Shown here: positions 15,252-23,981 of the stretch, in pieces
Layout of the letters: every line of letters starts with the position of its first letter
How positions within the stretch are numbered: position 1 is the stretch's first letter
Assembly (NCBI GenBank): GCA_964633845.1
Contig: CAZWLA010000005.1
Span: 1-42,664 of the forward strand
Length of the DNA stretch: 42,664 nucleotides
Direction: 5' to 3'
Source: JADHTT01 sp964633845
GTDB taxonomy: Bacteria > Campylobacterota > Campylobacteria > Campylobacterales > Arcobacteraceae
Translations under genes and position numbers: made by a program
Notes under the pieces: generated by a model
Databases searched by the model: none
Seen by the model: the letters and a program-made list of their open reading frames with translations, nothing else
What the model was told of the DNA's origin: nothing

Positions 15252-15839
15252 CTATTTTATTACAAAGTTTACATAAAATAATTTTTTTACACCATCTTTG
15301 ACTGTAGAGTCTTCATTGTCTTCATTTATATCCTCGTTTAAAATATCATTTATAGATAATAGTAGCTCCTCTTTTAAGACCTCTTTCCCCCCTAGTGTTC
15401 TTAACTCTTCAGCTGTTTTTGTACTAATAATATTAATCACACTATCTAAGATTTCAGCATTATTTGAGATAGCTCTCTCTTCAATACCCTCTTCTGAACT
15501 TTTGATAGTAAATGCAAGTTTCATTAAAGCATTTCGACCATTGTTTTTTGTAATATTTAAAACAATATTTTCAAACTTTGCTGGATATAGTTTAGTTAGC
15601 TCTTCAGGTGAGTCTTTTTTTTCATCTTCTTGCTTTGAATCTGTTTGTACTATAGCATCATTTTTAATTAATTGATCTAGCATTCCCTGTGAGTATAGAT
15701 AATAACCACCACCTCCAATAGCACCTAAAAGCAATACAATAACTACGGCTAGTGTAATAATTAAGCCTTTACCACCTTTTGGTTTTGCAGCTACTTCCTG
15801 TTCTTCCTGTTCTTCCTGTTCTTCCTGTTCTTCTGCCAT
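15252..15839 (-). CDS. fliL: FliL flagellar basal-body-associated protein
   Basis: FliL, an inner-membrane protein that surrounds and supports the stator units. An acidic cytoplasmic tail with four EEQ units is followed by KPKGGKG, a membrane segment (about 24-46) and the periplasmic FliL domain (YPAKFENIVLNIT to the C-terminal FVNFVIK). The acidic repeats come from four tandem 9-bp units at 15794-15829. It lies directly downstream of a MotE-like gene, so stator function is a common theme of this block. Confidence 0.85.
   Translation of the reverse strand: MAEEQEEQEEQEEQEVAAKPKGGKGLIITLAVVIVLLLGAIGGGGYYLYSQGMLDQLIKNDAIVQTDSKQEDEKKDSPEELTKLYPAKFENIVLNITKNNGRNALMKLAFTIKSSEEGIEERAISNNAEILDSVINIISTKTAEELRTLGGKEVLKEELLLSINDILNEDINEDNEDSTVKDGVKKLFYVNFVIK
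15794..15829 (-). repeat. Four 9-bp tandem repeats in the fliL N-terminus
   Basis: CTTCCTGTT is repeated four times without change on the plus strand, encoding Glu-Glu-Gln units on the minus strand. Because the unit is three codons, copy changes would alter tail length without shifting the frame. Confidence 0.9.
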
Positions 15840-15843
15840 TTAA

Positions 15844-16356
15844 TTATTCCTTATTTTGTTTTTTATTAGTATTGATTGGTTTTTTACCATTTAACATAAG
15901 TTGTGTAAGTAAAGATTGATTTTTTGGGTCCATCTTTTCTAAAATACTTACAGCTTGTGTTGATTTTAATTTGATTAATATCTCATATACCTTTTGTATT
16001 TTATGTTCGGATATCATTTGTGTAAATACTTTTGCTATATTTTTCACTTTCATTGTATTATATATCTTGATATTTTTTGATACGATCTCCATCTTAATCT
16101 CTTTTAATATGTTTTTATCGCTATCTAAAAGCTTTTGAATATTTTTTTCTTTTTTCTTTATTAAAATTTCTTTAATCTCAATTGTATTAACTTTTTTGCG
16201 TAAATTTTCCTCTTGAGTTTTATAATACTCTTCAAATTCTGCTTTGAGTACTGCTAGTTCTTTACGCTTTTCTTCAATAGTAGCTTCTTCATATGCATCA
16301 GATGCAAATAAGGATACACTAAAAAATATGATAAATAAATTTAGTAGTATTTTCAT
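15844..16356 (-). CDS. MotE-like periplasmic coiled-coil protein
   Basis: A 170-residue exported protein. The signal peptide is MKILLNLFIIFFSVSLFAS with cleavage after about residue 18. A long charged coiled coil (about 25-95) leads to a C-terminal MgtE-N-like helical repeat (NIAKVFTQM, KVYEILIKL, AVSILEKMDP). That combination matches MotE-type flagellar periplasmic proteins, which assist the motor. It lies three bases after the preceding gene and five before fliL. I am fairly sure of the family and unsure of the exact role. Confidence 0.65.
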   Translation of the reverse strand: MKILLNLFIIFFSVSLFASDAYEEATIEEKRKELAVLKAEFEEYYKTQEENLRKKVNTIEIKEILIKKKEKNIQKLLDSDKNILKEIKMEIVSKNIKIYNTMKVKNIAKVFTQMISEHKIQKVYEILIKLKSTQAVSILEKMDPKNQSLLTQLMLNGKKPINTNKKQNKE

Positions 16357-16359
16357 ATA

Positions 16360-17022
16360 CTAAACCACTTCTAAGGTAATTTTTATTTTTTTATTTTTTG
16401 TTAAAAGTTGTTCAAATGCATCGACTAAATTTGTAACTTCATCTTGAGTATAACTTTTATTGATAGGTGCTATTATAGGATCCTCCATAGTTTCTAAACC
16501 CTTTAAGGCATCCATAATATCTTGTTCATTTAAAGTATCAATAGCATCAAAATTAAGATCTTCAGTATTTTCTTCTACCTCTAATGGTTCGTATAGTTCT
16601 GACACATTTTTTTCAATATCTTCTTCTTCAGTAGTTTCCAGATTAGTTTTTTCTTTTGGAAGTTCTTCTAGTTCTTGAATAGATTTATTATCGATATGCT
16701 CTAAAATTTTTGTAGTAGCTTCTTGTAGGCTATCCACTTCTAGAATTGAATTTGTAAGACCTTCAATATCTTTTTCTTCGATAAGAAATTTCTTTTTAGA
16801 AAAAAAGGAAAATAGTGATTTTTTTCTATTTTCTTTTGATATTATTTCATCATCGATGAGGAATATATCATCATCAGATTTATTTTTAATAGCATCTAAT
16901 AATTCTTGTGCTTCTTCAATGATTTTGATTTCACCATCAAGATATATAGAGACGTCTTTTTTTTCAAGTTCATCATAAATATCACTAGCATATTTTGACG
17001 TACCAAAAATATAAATATTCAC
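16360..17022 (-). CDS. Acidic protein of unknown function in the flagellar locus
   Basis: A 220-residue protein I do not recognise. The first 60 residues look like a small alpha/beta fold beginning MNIYIFGTSKYASDIYDELE, reminiscent of a nucleotide-binding or receiver-like start but without a complete motif. A basic patch (KKSLFSFFSKKK) follows, then about 90 strongly acidic, low-complexity residues, and a C-terminal helix. The start is GTG with AAGGA five bases upstream. It heads the minus-strand block and diverges from flgH. Confidence 0.55.
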   Translation of the reverse strand: MNIYIFGTSKYASDIYDELEKKDVSIYLDGEIKIIEEAQELLDAIKNKSDDDIFLIDDEIISKENRKKSLFSFFSKKKFLIEEKDIEGLTNSILEVDSLQEATTKILEHIDNKSIQELEELPKEKTNLETTEEEDIEKNVSELYEPLEVEENTEDLNFDAIDTLNEQDIMDALKGLETMEDPIIAPINKSYTQDEVTNLVDAFEQLLTKNKKIKITLEVV

Positions 17023-17080
17023 AAGCTTCCTTTTTCAAATATACTTATTATATCAAAATAAATTTAAATTTATTAACATT

Positions 17081-17099
17081 ATGGTAAAATAGTCTTAAT
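17081..17099 (+). promoter_or_regulatory. flgH promoter, possibly giving a leaderless message
   Basis: An extended -10, TG-G-TAAAAT, lies at 17082-17090. The ATG is at 17100, so the expected start of transcription is within a few bases of the start codon, and no Shine-Dalgarno sequence is present. Confidence 0.5.
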
Positions 17100-17825
17100 A
17101 TGAAAAAGAAACTATTGATTTATACTATTATGATGTCATTATTATTTGGTGGATGTGTTGCCCAAAAGCTTGAACCAAAGATACACTTTGATGAGCCAAA
17201 AAAGATAGAAAAAGAGACATATATTCAAAATAAGAAGCCTGCTACTACAAATAATGGTTCTTTATTTCGTATGGATAATGATCTGTATTCTTCAAATAGT
17301 AAAAGCCTTGATATTGGTGATATAATTCAAGTAGATATAAGTGAAAGCTTAAAGTCAGATTCTATAGGTGAAAGAAAAGCAGATAAGACTAATGATACAG
17401 ATCTTGGTGGAGGAGTTGTTACTCCTGTGACTGGTACATTTAATGGAGTGCAAAGACTAGCAAATAAAGTTAATAGTAGTGTGGGATTAGGAATTACAAC
17501 AAATTCTGCTAATAGTTTTGCTGGTAAAACGAGTGCAAAGCATGATGAAAAATTTACAGCAATTATTTCAGCAATAATCCAAGATAAACTACCAAATGGA
17601 AACTATGTAGTGTATGGAACAAAAGAGATTTTGATAGATGGACAATTGCAAATCATTAAGTTATCTGGAATTGTAAGACCATACGATATAAAACTTCCTG
17701 ATAATACAGTTCAATCATCAAAATTAGCTAATGCAAAGATTATGTATAAAAAACAAGGGGTAGAACATGATTCTATGGTAAAACCTTGGGGTACAAGTAT
17801 TATAGAAAATGTTTGGCCGTTTTAA
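17100..17825 (+). CDS. flgH: FlgH flagellar L-ring lipoprotein
   Basis: FlgH forms the L ring around the rod in the outer membrane. The signal peptide ends in a lipobox, LFGGC, with Cys19 as the acylated residue. GSLFRMDNDLYSSNS and LDIGDIIQVDISE are typical of FlgH, as is the C-terminal part with LPNGNYVVYGTKEI and LSGIVRPYDI. The length fits. The last 17 bases overlap flhA, so the two are cotranscribed. Confidence 0.92.
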   Translation: MKKKLLIYTIMMSLLFGGCVAQKLEPKIHFDEPKKIEKETYIQNKKPATTNNGSLFRMDNDLYSSNSKSLDIGDIIQVDISESLKSDSIGERKADKTNDTDLGGGVVTPVTGTFNGVQRLANKVNSSVGLGITTNSANSFAGKTSAKHDEKFTAIISAIIQDKLPNGNYVVYGTKEILIDGQLQIIKLSGIVRPYDIKLPDNTVQSSKLANAKIMYKKQGVEHDSMVKPWGTSIIENVWPF

Positions 17826-19914
17826 AAGTATATTTTCTCGTGACCTTTTTATGGTTGCGATATTATTATGTGTATTAGTTATTATTATTGTACCGCTTCC
17901 AAAAGCAGTACTAGACTTTTTCTTGACAATATCATTAACATTTTCAATGTTAGTATTATTAATTGCAATATATATTCAAAAGCCATCTGATCTTACTACC
18001 TTTCCAACATTAATATTGGTCTTAGCACTACTAAGATTATCCTTAAATGTAGCTACAACCAGATCAATTTTAGCAGAAGGTCATAATGGACCTGAAGCTG
18101 TAAGTTCAATTATCGCTTCATTCGGTGACTTTGTTGTTGGTGGAAATCTTATTATAGGTATGGTTGTTTTTATTATACTTGTATTGATTAATTTTATGGT
18201 TATCACCAAAGGTGCTGGAAGAGTTGCAGAAGTTAGTGCTAGATTCTCTTTAGATTCACTACCTGGTAAACAAATGGCAATTGATGCAGACTTAAATGCT
18301 GGATTTATTACGGATGAAGAAGCGCGAAAGCAAAGAGATTCGGTGATTTCTGAAGCAAACTTTTATGGGGCGATGGATGGATCATCTAAGTTTGTAAAGG
18401 GTGATGCAATTGCTGGTATTATTATTACGATGGTTAATATTGTTGCTGGTTTATTGATAGGTATCTTTCATTATGATTTGGATGCAGCTACAAGTGCAGA
18501 AATATATACAATTTTAACCATAGGTGATGGATTAGTTGCTCAAATGCCTGCTTTAGTATTATCAACTGCAACAGCTATTATTATTACTAGGTCAAGTCGA
18601 GATGATGAAAACTTTGCAGTTCAATCTGTAAATCAATTAATAGGGGAATATAAAGCATTAGCTATTGTAGGAATAATTGTAATTATGTTTGGTTTTTTAC
18701 CAGGCTTTCCTACAGGAATATTACTTGTGATCGGTACTATACTAGTGTTCCTTGGATATATATTTTATAAAATTGATAATGAAGAATATAATGCCTTAAC
18801 AAAATTTTTCAAACCTGCTGATACGAATGCTAAGAAAGAAGATCCGATGATATCACAGCCTGTATCAAATGCTCCAACTGAAGAGGAACAGCTTGATTCT
18901 ATTATGAAAATGGATATTTTAGAGCTGAAACTAGGTTATCAATTATTAGAACTAATTAGAGATAATACTGAGCTTTTAGATAAGATTAAAGGTATTAGAA
19001 AAACAATAGCTAGTGAATTTGGCTTTATATTACCACCTATTAGAATAAAAGATGATATAAATTTAAATGCGAATGAATATCAAATATTTATGAAAAGAAT
19101 ACCTATTGGTACAGGGACAATACAGATACATAAATTACTAGCAATGGGTGGTCTTGCGTCTTCTAATATTGCTGGAGAAAAGATTAAAGAACCAATTTTT
19201 GGTCTAGATGCAGTATGGATAGATATTGCTAGTAAAGATGATGCTGTAATGCAAGGATTTACTGTAGTAGACCCTGCAACTATAATATCAACACATATTA
19301 ATGAATTGATTAAAAATTCTATAGAAGAGATTATTACTAGACAAGATATAGTAGAAATTATAGATAAACTCAAAGAAGACTTTCCTACAGTTGTGGAGGA
19401 TTTATTGAAAAATACATCTTATGGTGTGATATTAGGTGTAAGTAGATCTTTATTAAGTGAAAAAATACCAATTATAGATATGTTGACAATCATTGAAACA
19501 ATTTCTGATATAAGTGAATATACAAAAAATATTGAGATTATTACAGAGCATGTTAGAGCAAAACTATATCGATTAATTACTCAAAAATATAAAAACAGTG
19601 ATAATACATTGAAAGTTGTGACACTAAAACCACATACTGAGCAAGAGTTTATATCTAAACTTAATGAAGAGAATGGTGTAACACAAATCCTACTTACTAT
19701 AGAGCAAATTAATAAATTTGTAGAGCAAACAAATAATATTAAAGCTGATTTGGCTGCAAAAAATATAGAGCAAGCTATATTGGTAGTAGATCCTAATCTT
19801 CGGAAAAGACTATCAGAAATTTATAATAAATTTGGGATTGATATGCCTGTATTATCACATGCAGAATTAGACTCTAGTGCTAACTTTAGCATTGAAGCTT
19901 CTATTGATATATAA
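17809..19914 (+). CDS. flhA: FlhA flagellar export gate protein
   Basis: FlhA is the large membrane component of the flagellar type III export gate. About eight membrane segments occupy residues 10-325, including the FHIPEP-family core (RLSLNVATTRSIL, GDFVVGGN, VITKGAGRVAEVSARFSLD, LPGKQMAIDADLNAG). A linker and the cytoplasmic chaperone-docking domain run to residue 701. The length is normal. It overlaps flgH at the 5' end, and a 76-base gap follows before flgF. Confidence 0.95.
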   Translation: MFGRFKSIFSRDLFMVAILLCVLVIIIVPLPKAVLDFFLTISLTFSMLVLLIAIYIQKPSDLTTFPTLILVLALLRLSLNVATTRSILAEGHNGPEAVSSIIASFGDFVVGGNLIIGMVVFIILVLINFMVITKGAGRVAEVSARFSLDSLPGKQMAIDADLNAGFITDEEARKQRDSVISEANFYGAMDGSSKFVKGDAIAGIIITMVNIVAGLLIGIFHYDLDAATSAEIYTILTIGDGLVAQMPALVLSTATAIIITRSSRDDENFAVQSVNQLIGEYKALAIVGIIVIMFGFLPGFPTGILLVIGTILVFLGYIFYKIDNEEYNALTKFFKPADTNAKKEDPMISQPVSNAPTEEEQLDSIMKMDILELKLGYQLLELIRDNTELLDKIKGIRKTIASEFGFILPPIRIKDDINLNANEYQIFMKRIPIGTGTIQIHKLLAMGGLASSNIAGEKIKEPIFGLDAVWIDIASKDDAVMQGFTVVDPATIISTHINELIKNSIEEIITRQDIVEIIDKLKEDFPTVVEDLLKNTSYGVILGVSRSLLSEKIPIIDMLTIIETISDISEYTKNIEIITEHVRAKLYRLITQKYKNSDNTLKVVTLKPHTEQEFISKLNEENGVTQILLTIEQINKFVEQTNNIKADLAAKNIEQAILVVDPNLRKRLSEIYNKFGIDMPVLSHAELDSSANFSIEASIDI

Positions 19915-19990
19915 TTTATTAAATACAATTACTAATTTTAAGCAAAACTTAACTATCATATAGTAATAAATTCTTTATTTGGAGGATACT

Positions 19991-20710
19991 ATGGATACAG
20001 GTTTAAGTATTTTAAGTCAAGCTATGACGAGACAGTTACATACTACAGATGTCATTGCTAATAATATAGCTAATAGTAATACCACTGGATATAAACAGAT
20101 GGGCATATCTACATACTCAAGCTTTGCAGATGAACTATCTAAAAATATCCAAGCTGATATCGCTGCAAAAGAAACTACACTTCATAGTACTATTCCTCAA
20201 ATCAGTAAGTCATATATTGATGCAAATGCTGGTGCTATACAAATTACTAATAATCAATATGATTTTGCATTAAAAGATCCAAATATGATGTTTGCGATAC
20301 AATTGGAAAATGATAAGATAGGTTATACTAGAGATGGTAGTTTTAAAATACTTGATAATATGCTAACTACTGGAGATGGTAAATTAGTATTAAGTACAGA
20401 TGGTGGACCAATAGAAGTTGAAGAGGGGCAAGTACCTAATCTGGGTGTAGTGAATATAGATTTTAAAGATATCAAGCCTTTTGGTGATAATACTTATATT
20501 ACTAAAAGTGAAGAGCTTATGCCATTTGTTGATAGGGCAGAGGATTATATAATGCAAGGGTCACTAGAAAGTAGTAATACAAATATTGTGAAGGCAATGA
20601 CAGATTTAATAACTGCACATAGAGAATATGAGTATATGAGTAAACTAATGAAAGATATTGATGAGATTAATTCAAAAGCAGCATCTGAAGTTGGAAATGT
20701 AAAAGGATAA
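19991..20710 (+). CDS. flgF: FlgF-like proximal rod protein
   Basis: A rod protein of the FlgF/FlgG group, 239 residues. The N-terminal rod motif is ANNIANSNTTGYK, and the C-terminal helix region has MQGSLESSNTNIVKAMTDLI. It is clearly different from the second such gene at 39760, which is the better FlgG, so this one is assigned FlgF. GGAGGA lies directly before ATG 19991; an in-frame TTG at 19979 overlaps that ribosome site and is unlikely. It begins the rod-gene run flgF-flgB-unknown-fliE-flgC. Confidence 0.82.
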   Translation: MDTGLSILSQAMTRQLHTTDVIANNIANSNTTGYKQMGISTYSSFADELSKNIQADIAAKETTLHSTIPQISKSYIDANAGAIQITNNQYDFALKDPNMMFAIQLENDKIGYTRDGSFKILDNMLTTGDGKLVLSTDGGPIEVEEGQVPNLGVVNIDFKDIKPFGDNTYITKSEELMPFVDRAEDYIMQGSLESSNTNIVKAMTDLITAHREYEYMSKLMKDIDEINSKAASEVGNVKG

Positions 20711-20713
20711 TAT

Positions 20714-21139
20714 ATGGAAGCAAGTAATATTACTCAAACACTCGGTAAATATCTTTCATATTATGCTGACAAATCTAAGGTAATTGCATCTAATGTTGCT
20801 AATTTAGATACTCCTGGTTATAAAACAAAGGACTTATCAAAGTTTGAAGACTTAATGCAGTCTAAACAAGAAACAAAAACAGTTTCAAATTTACAAGTAG
20901 CTACTACAAATAAAGCACATATGCAGTCTAAAGTCAATACATCATTGCCAAGTCAAGCATATTCAAAAGTTGCAGTAGCAAACTTGCAAGAAGACTCGAC
21001 AGGTAACAATGTAGATATAGATAAGCAGATGGCATTACATGCTCAAAATAATATTATCTTTAATGCAACAAAGGCAGCTTTTAAGAAAGATAGTATGTTA
21101 ATGAAATCAGTAATTGATTCTTCGACAAAGTTAAATTAA
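20714..21139 (+). CDS. flgB: FlgB rod protein
   Basis: FlgB, a proximal rod component, 141 residues. ASNVANLDTPGYK is the rod signature, and NNVDIDKQMALHAQNNIIFNA near the C-terminus is the usual FlgB ending. It starts four bases after the flgF stop. The order flgB first with flgC and fliE following is common, but here an unrelated membrane protein gene sits between flgB and fliE. Confidence 0.92.
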   Translation: MEASNITQTLGKYLSYYADKSKVIASNVANLDTPGYKTKDLSKFEDLMQSKQETKTVSNLQVATTNKAHMQSKVNTSLPSQAYSKVAVANLQEDSTGNNVDIDKQMALHAQNNIIFNATKAAFKKDSMLMKSVIDSSTKLN

Positions 21140-21140
21140 T

Positions 21141-21455
21141 ATGACAAAAGCTAATGAAACTATATATGCAATGCAATCTACAAAAATTCAAGAATTATTT
21201 GTATTAACTGGTTTTATAGCTACTATTATATTTTTTATTCTTAATACAGATAAATTTAGTACTATAGAGATATTAACAGGATCTTTTTTCTCTTTGGTGC
21301 TACTACAGTCTATATATTATGTGATGTTAGGTTTTGTTACGATCCAAACTAATATAGATATAGTTAATGATGATATTCAACTTCAAAATTCAATTGATAG
21401 GATTGATGCTGCACTTAATGAGTTGGCATCGCAAAGTACAACTAATAATGTATAG
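21141..21455 (+). CDS. Unknown two-pass membrane protein between flgB and fliE
   Basis: A 104-residue protein I do not recognise. It has two predicted membrane segments (about 19-38 and 46-66), a short polar turn, and a C-terminal coiled-coil-like tail (about 70-97) containing VNDDIQLQNSIDRIDAALNEL. It starts two bases after the flgB stop and ends 20 bases before fliE, so it is cotranscribed with proximal rod genes. A role at the export gate or MS ring is conceivable but not shown. Confidence 0.6.
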   Translation: MTKANETIYAMQSTKIQELFVLTGFIATIIFFILNTDKFSTIEILTGSFFSLVLLQSIYYVMLGFVTIQTNIDIVNDDIQLQNSIDRIDAALNELASQSTTNNV

Positions 21456-21475
21456 TTTATTAAAAAAGGATATAT

Positions 21476-21781
21476 ATGAAACTTGGTGAGATATTAAATG
21501 GTAATTTATCAACTTCTGCAGTAAATCAATTATTTGAAAGTGCTCCTAAGACTGCATCTAATAGTGATTTTTCAAAGACTTTAACAAAAGCTATTGATGA
21601 AGTTAACTCAGTTCAAGAAACTGGATATAAAGCTATGAACGATATTGCTACAGGTGAAGTAAAAAATTTACAAGAAGCTGTAGTACAAATTGAAAAAGCA
21701 GAACTAAATTTAAAGCTGGCTTTAGAAATTAAAAATAAGACATTATCTGCATATAAAGAAGTAATGAGAATGCAAATCTAA
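21476..21781 (+). CDS. fliE: FliE MS-ring/rod adaptor
   Basis: FliE connects the MS ring to the proximal rod, 101 residues. The C-terminal signature EKAELNLKLALEIKNKTLSAYKEVMRMQI (long helices, ending in the MQI of the family) is clear. VQETGYKAMNDIATGE and NLQEAVVQ precede it. AAAAAGGA lies just upstream of the ATG. It is followed after 15 bases by flgC. Confidence 0.92.
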   Translation: MKLGEILNGNLSTSAVNQLFESAPKTASNSDFSKTLTKAIDEVNSVQETGYKAMNDIATGEVKNLQEAVVQIEKAELNLKLALEIKNKTLSAYKEVMRMQI

Positions 21782-21796
21782 GTATAGGGGTAAAAT

Positions 21797-22231
21797 ATGG
21801 GAATGTTTGATGGATATGAAATAAGTGGCCAAGCCATGAGTGCACAACGTACAAAAATAAATACTATTAGTTCTAATATTGCTAATGCTAAGACAACAAT
21901 GACACCAGATGGTGGACCATATCAAAAGAAAGAAGTAATATTTGAAGAGGTGCTTAATTCCATTGAAAGTAAGGACTCATTATCTACTTCAGATAATCAG
22001 TTTTCATCTGTGAGAGTTAAAGATATTGTCAATTCAGGCAAAGAACCTATCTATAAATATGAACCTAATCATCCTCATGCAAATAAAGATGGATATGTAG
22101 CTTATCCAAATATCAATGAGGTTGAGGAGATGACTAATATGATGGAAGCTATGAGAGCATATCAAGCTAATGTAACTGTATTCCAAGGTCAGAAAACTAT
22201 AGATAATTCGACAATAGACCTTTTAAAATAA
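21797..22231 (+). CDS. flgC: FlgC rod protein
   Basis: FlgC, a proximal rod protein, 144 residues. MFDGYEISGQAMSAQRTKIN and SSNIANAKTT give the N-terminal rod motif, and PNINEVEEMTNMMEAMRAYQAN is the standard FlgC C-terminus. The gene is intact and of usual length. It precedes fliK by eight bases. Confidence 0.93.
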   Translation: MGMFDGYEISGQAMSAQRTKINTISSNIANAKTTMTPDGGPYQKKEVIFEEVLNSIESKDSLSTSDNQFSSVRVKDIVNSGKEPIYKYEPNHPHANKDGYVAYPNINEVEEMTNMMEAMRAYQANVTVFQGQKTIDNSTIDLLK

Positions 22232-22239
22232 GATAACAT

Positions 22240-23960
22240 ATGATTACAATTAAGCAAATTACATCTTCAAATATAGATACTGAAAATGAATCTATAGAAG
22301 GTAGCTCTACTACTAGTCAAACAAAAACTTCTAGTTCTTTATTTGACAATATGATGGAAAGTTTAAATGTAAAAATTCAAGATAGTGATGATAATCTTAC
22401 AAAACAGTTGAATAAGGACATAGCAATATCTACAATTCAACATAATACTCAAGAGCTATCTGAAAGTATAAAATCTCAATCGATTCCAATTTCTAAAGTA
22501 GTTGTTGATAATATTCAAAATNNNNNNNNNNNNNNNNNNNNNNNNNNNNNNNNNNNNNNNNNNNNNNNNNNNNNNNNNNNNNNNNNNNNNNNNNNNNNNN
22601 NNNNNNNNNNNNNNNNNNNNNTATAAAATCTCAATCGATTCCAATTTCTAAAGTAGTTGTTGATAATATTCAAAATACAGTAGAATCTGTAATCCCTGTA
22701 AAAGAACAATCACAAATAAAAGTACAACAACAAAATGATATACAAGTTAGTGATGATATAGTAGATGAAACACCTGAAAATATAAAATCTCAATCGATTC
22801 CAATTTCTAAAGTAGTTGTTGATAATATTCAAAATACAGTAGAATCTGTAATCCCTGTAAAAGAACAATCACAAATAAAAGTACAACAACAAAATGATAT
22901 ACAAGTTAGTGATGATATAGTAGATGAAACACCTGAAAATATAAAATCTCAATCGATTCCAATTTCTAAAGTAGTTGTTGATAATATTCAAAATACAGTA
23001 GAATCTGTAATCCCTGTAAAAGAACAATCACAAATAAAAGTACAACAACAAAATGATATACAAGTTAGTGATGATATAGTAGATGAAACACCTGAAAATA
23101 TAAAATCTCAATCGATTCCAATTTCTAAAGTAGTTGTTGATAATATTCAAAATACAGTAGAATCTGTAATCCCTGTAAAAGAACAATCACAGATAAAAGT
23201 ACAAAATGATATATCAGTTGGTGATGAAGATACACCAATAGTATTCAATAAGCCTACACAAATTGATAAGTTAAAATTTATTAAGAATAATAAAGATTTA
23301 ATTACAGAGAATAAAAGTGTAGAATCGATTCAAAAAGTATCTAAAGATTTAGACTTAAATTTACAAAAAATAACTAAACAAGATATCCCTGCCAAAAGTA
23401 TTCAAATAAAAGCACCTATAATACAGCAGTCTAATGCAGATATTGCTTATAATATTATTAAGTTAAGTAAAGTAGATCAAGTATCTAATGTTCATTCAGA
23501 GTCTAAGGTACCTTTGGAATCTATATTAAATGAACCAACTCTGCAAACACAACTAAAAGATAAAATATTTGATTCAAAAATAAAAGTACAAAGCTTTATT
23601 TCTGATATAGCTAGAAAGATGGCTGAAAATTATAAGCCACCAATTACAACACTTAAAATATCTCTAAATCCAAAAGAGCTAGGGGGTATTGATATTGTAT
23701 TAAAAAGTAGTAAAAATACATTAAATATTTCATTTCAAGCTGCCCCTGCAACAATGGAAATACTTACTCAAAATCAAACAGATTTAAGAGCATCACTTGC
23801 AAAACAATTTTCACAAGAACAGGCGTTTAATTTTACATTTTCAGAGCATAATAAAAATAAAGATCAGCAAGCATTTCAAGAGGTGATATATTCTAAGGAT
23901 GACGATGAAGATGAGAGTATAGTAGCTAGTAATATAGTACACGATTCATTGTATCTTTAA
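22240..23960 (+). CDS. fliK: FliK hook-length control protein (contains assembly gap)
   Basis: FliK measures the hook and switches export specificity through FlhB. The N-terminal 94 codons run into a 100-base gap (22522-22621). From 22623 the frame is open to 23960 (445 residues), with no stop in the repeats or beyond. The FliK C-terminal domain is present (LNPKELGGIDIVLK, then AAPATMEILTQNQTDLRASL). The middle is built from 53-residue tandem repeats. As printed, the two parts lie in different frames, but the gap length is a placeholder: a gap of 104 bases plus any number of 159-base units restores the frame. I therefore call one gene. True protein length is unknown. Confidence 0.85.
22467..23191 (+). 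repeat. 159-bp tandem repeats in fliK
   Basis: A unit of exactly 159 bp (53 codons) starts at 22622, 22781, 22940 and 23099. The first three copies are identical base for base. The fourth is identical to 23191, then diverges and lacks two codons. A further identical 55-base partial copy (22467-22521) precedes the gap. Copy number is not resolved by this assembly. Confidence 0.95.
22522..22621. other. Assembly gap of 100 N inside fliK
   Basis: A run of exactly 100 N, the usual placeholder for unknown length. It lies within the repeat array, so collapsed repeats are the likely cause. Confidence 0.98.
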
Positions 23961-23981
23961 TGATATAGTAGGATAAATAAA

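Noticed and set aside
22622..23191. A CRISPR array
   Set aside because: Units are 159 bp, directly abutting, identical throughout with no spacers, and in frame within fliK.
22240..23960. fliK as two separate or frameshifted genes
   Set aside because: The apparent frame change depends only on a 100-N placeholder. The repeat period shows that the true gap must be 104 bases plus whole units, which restores one frame.
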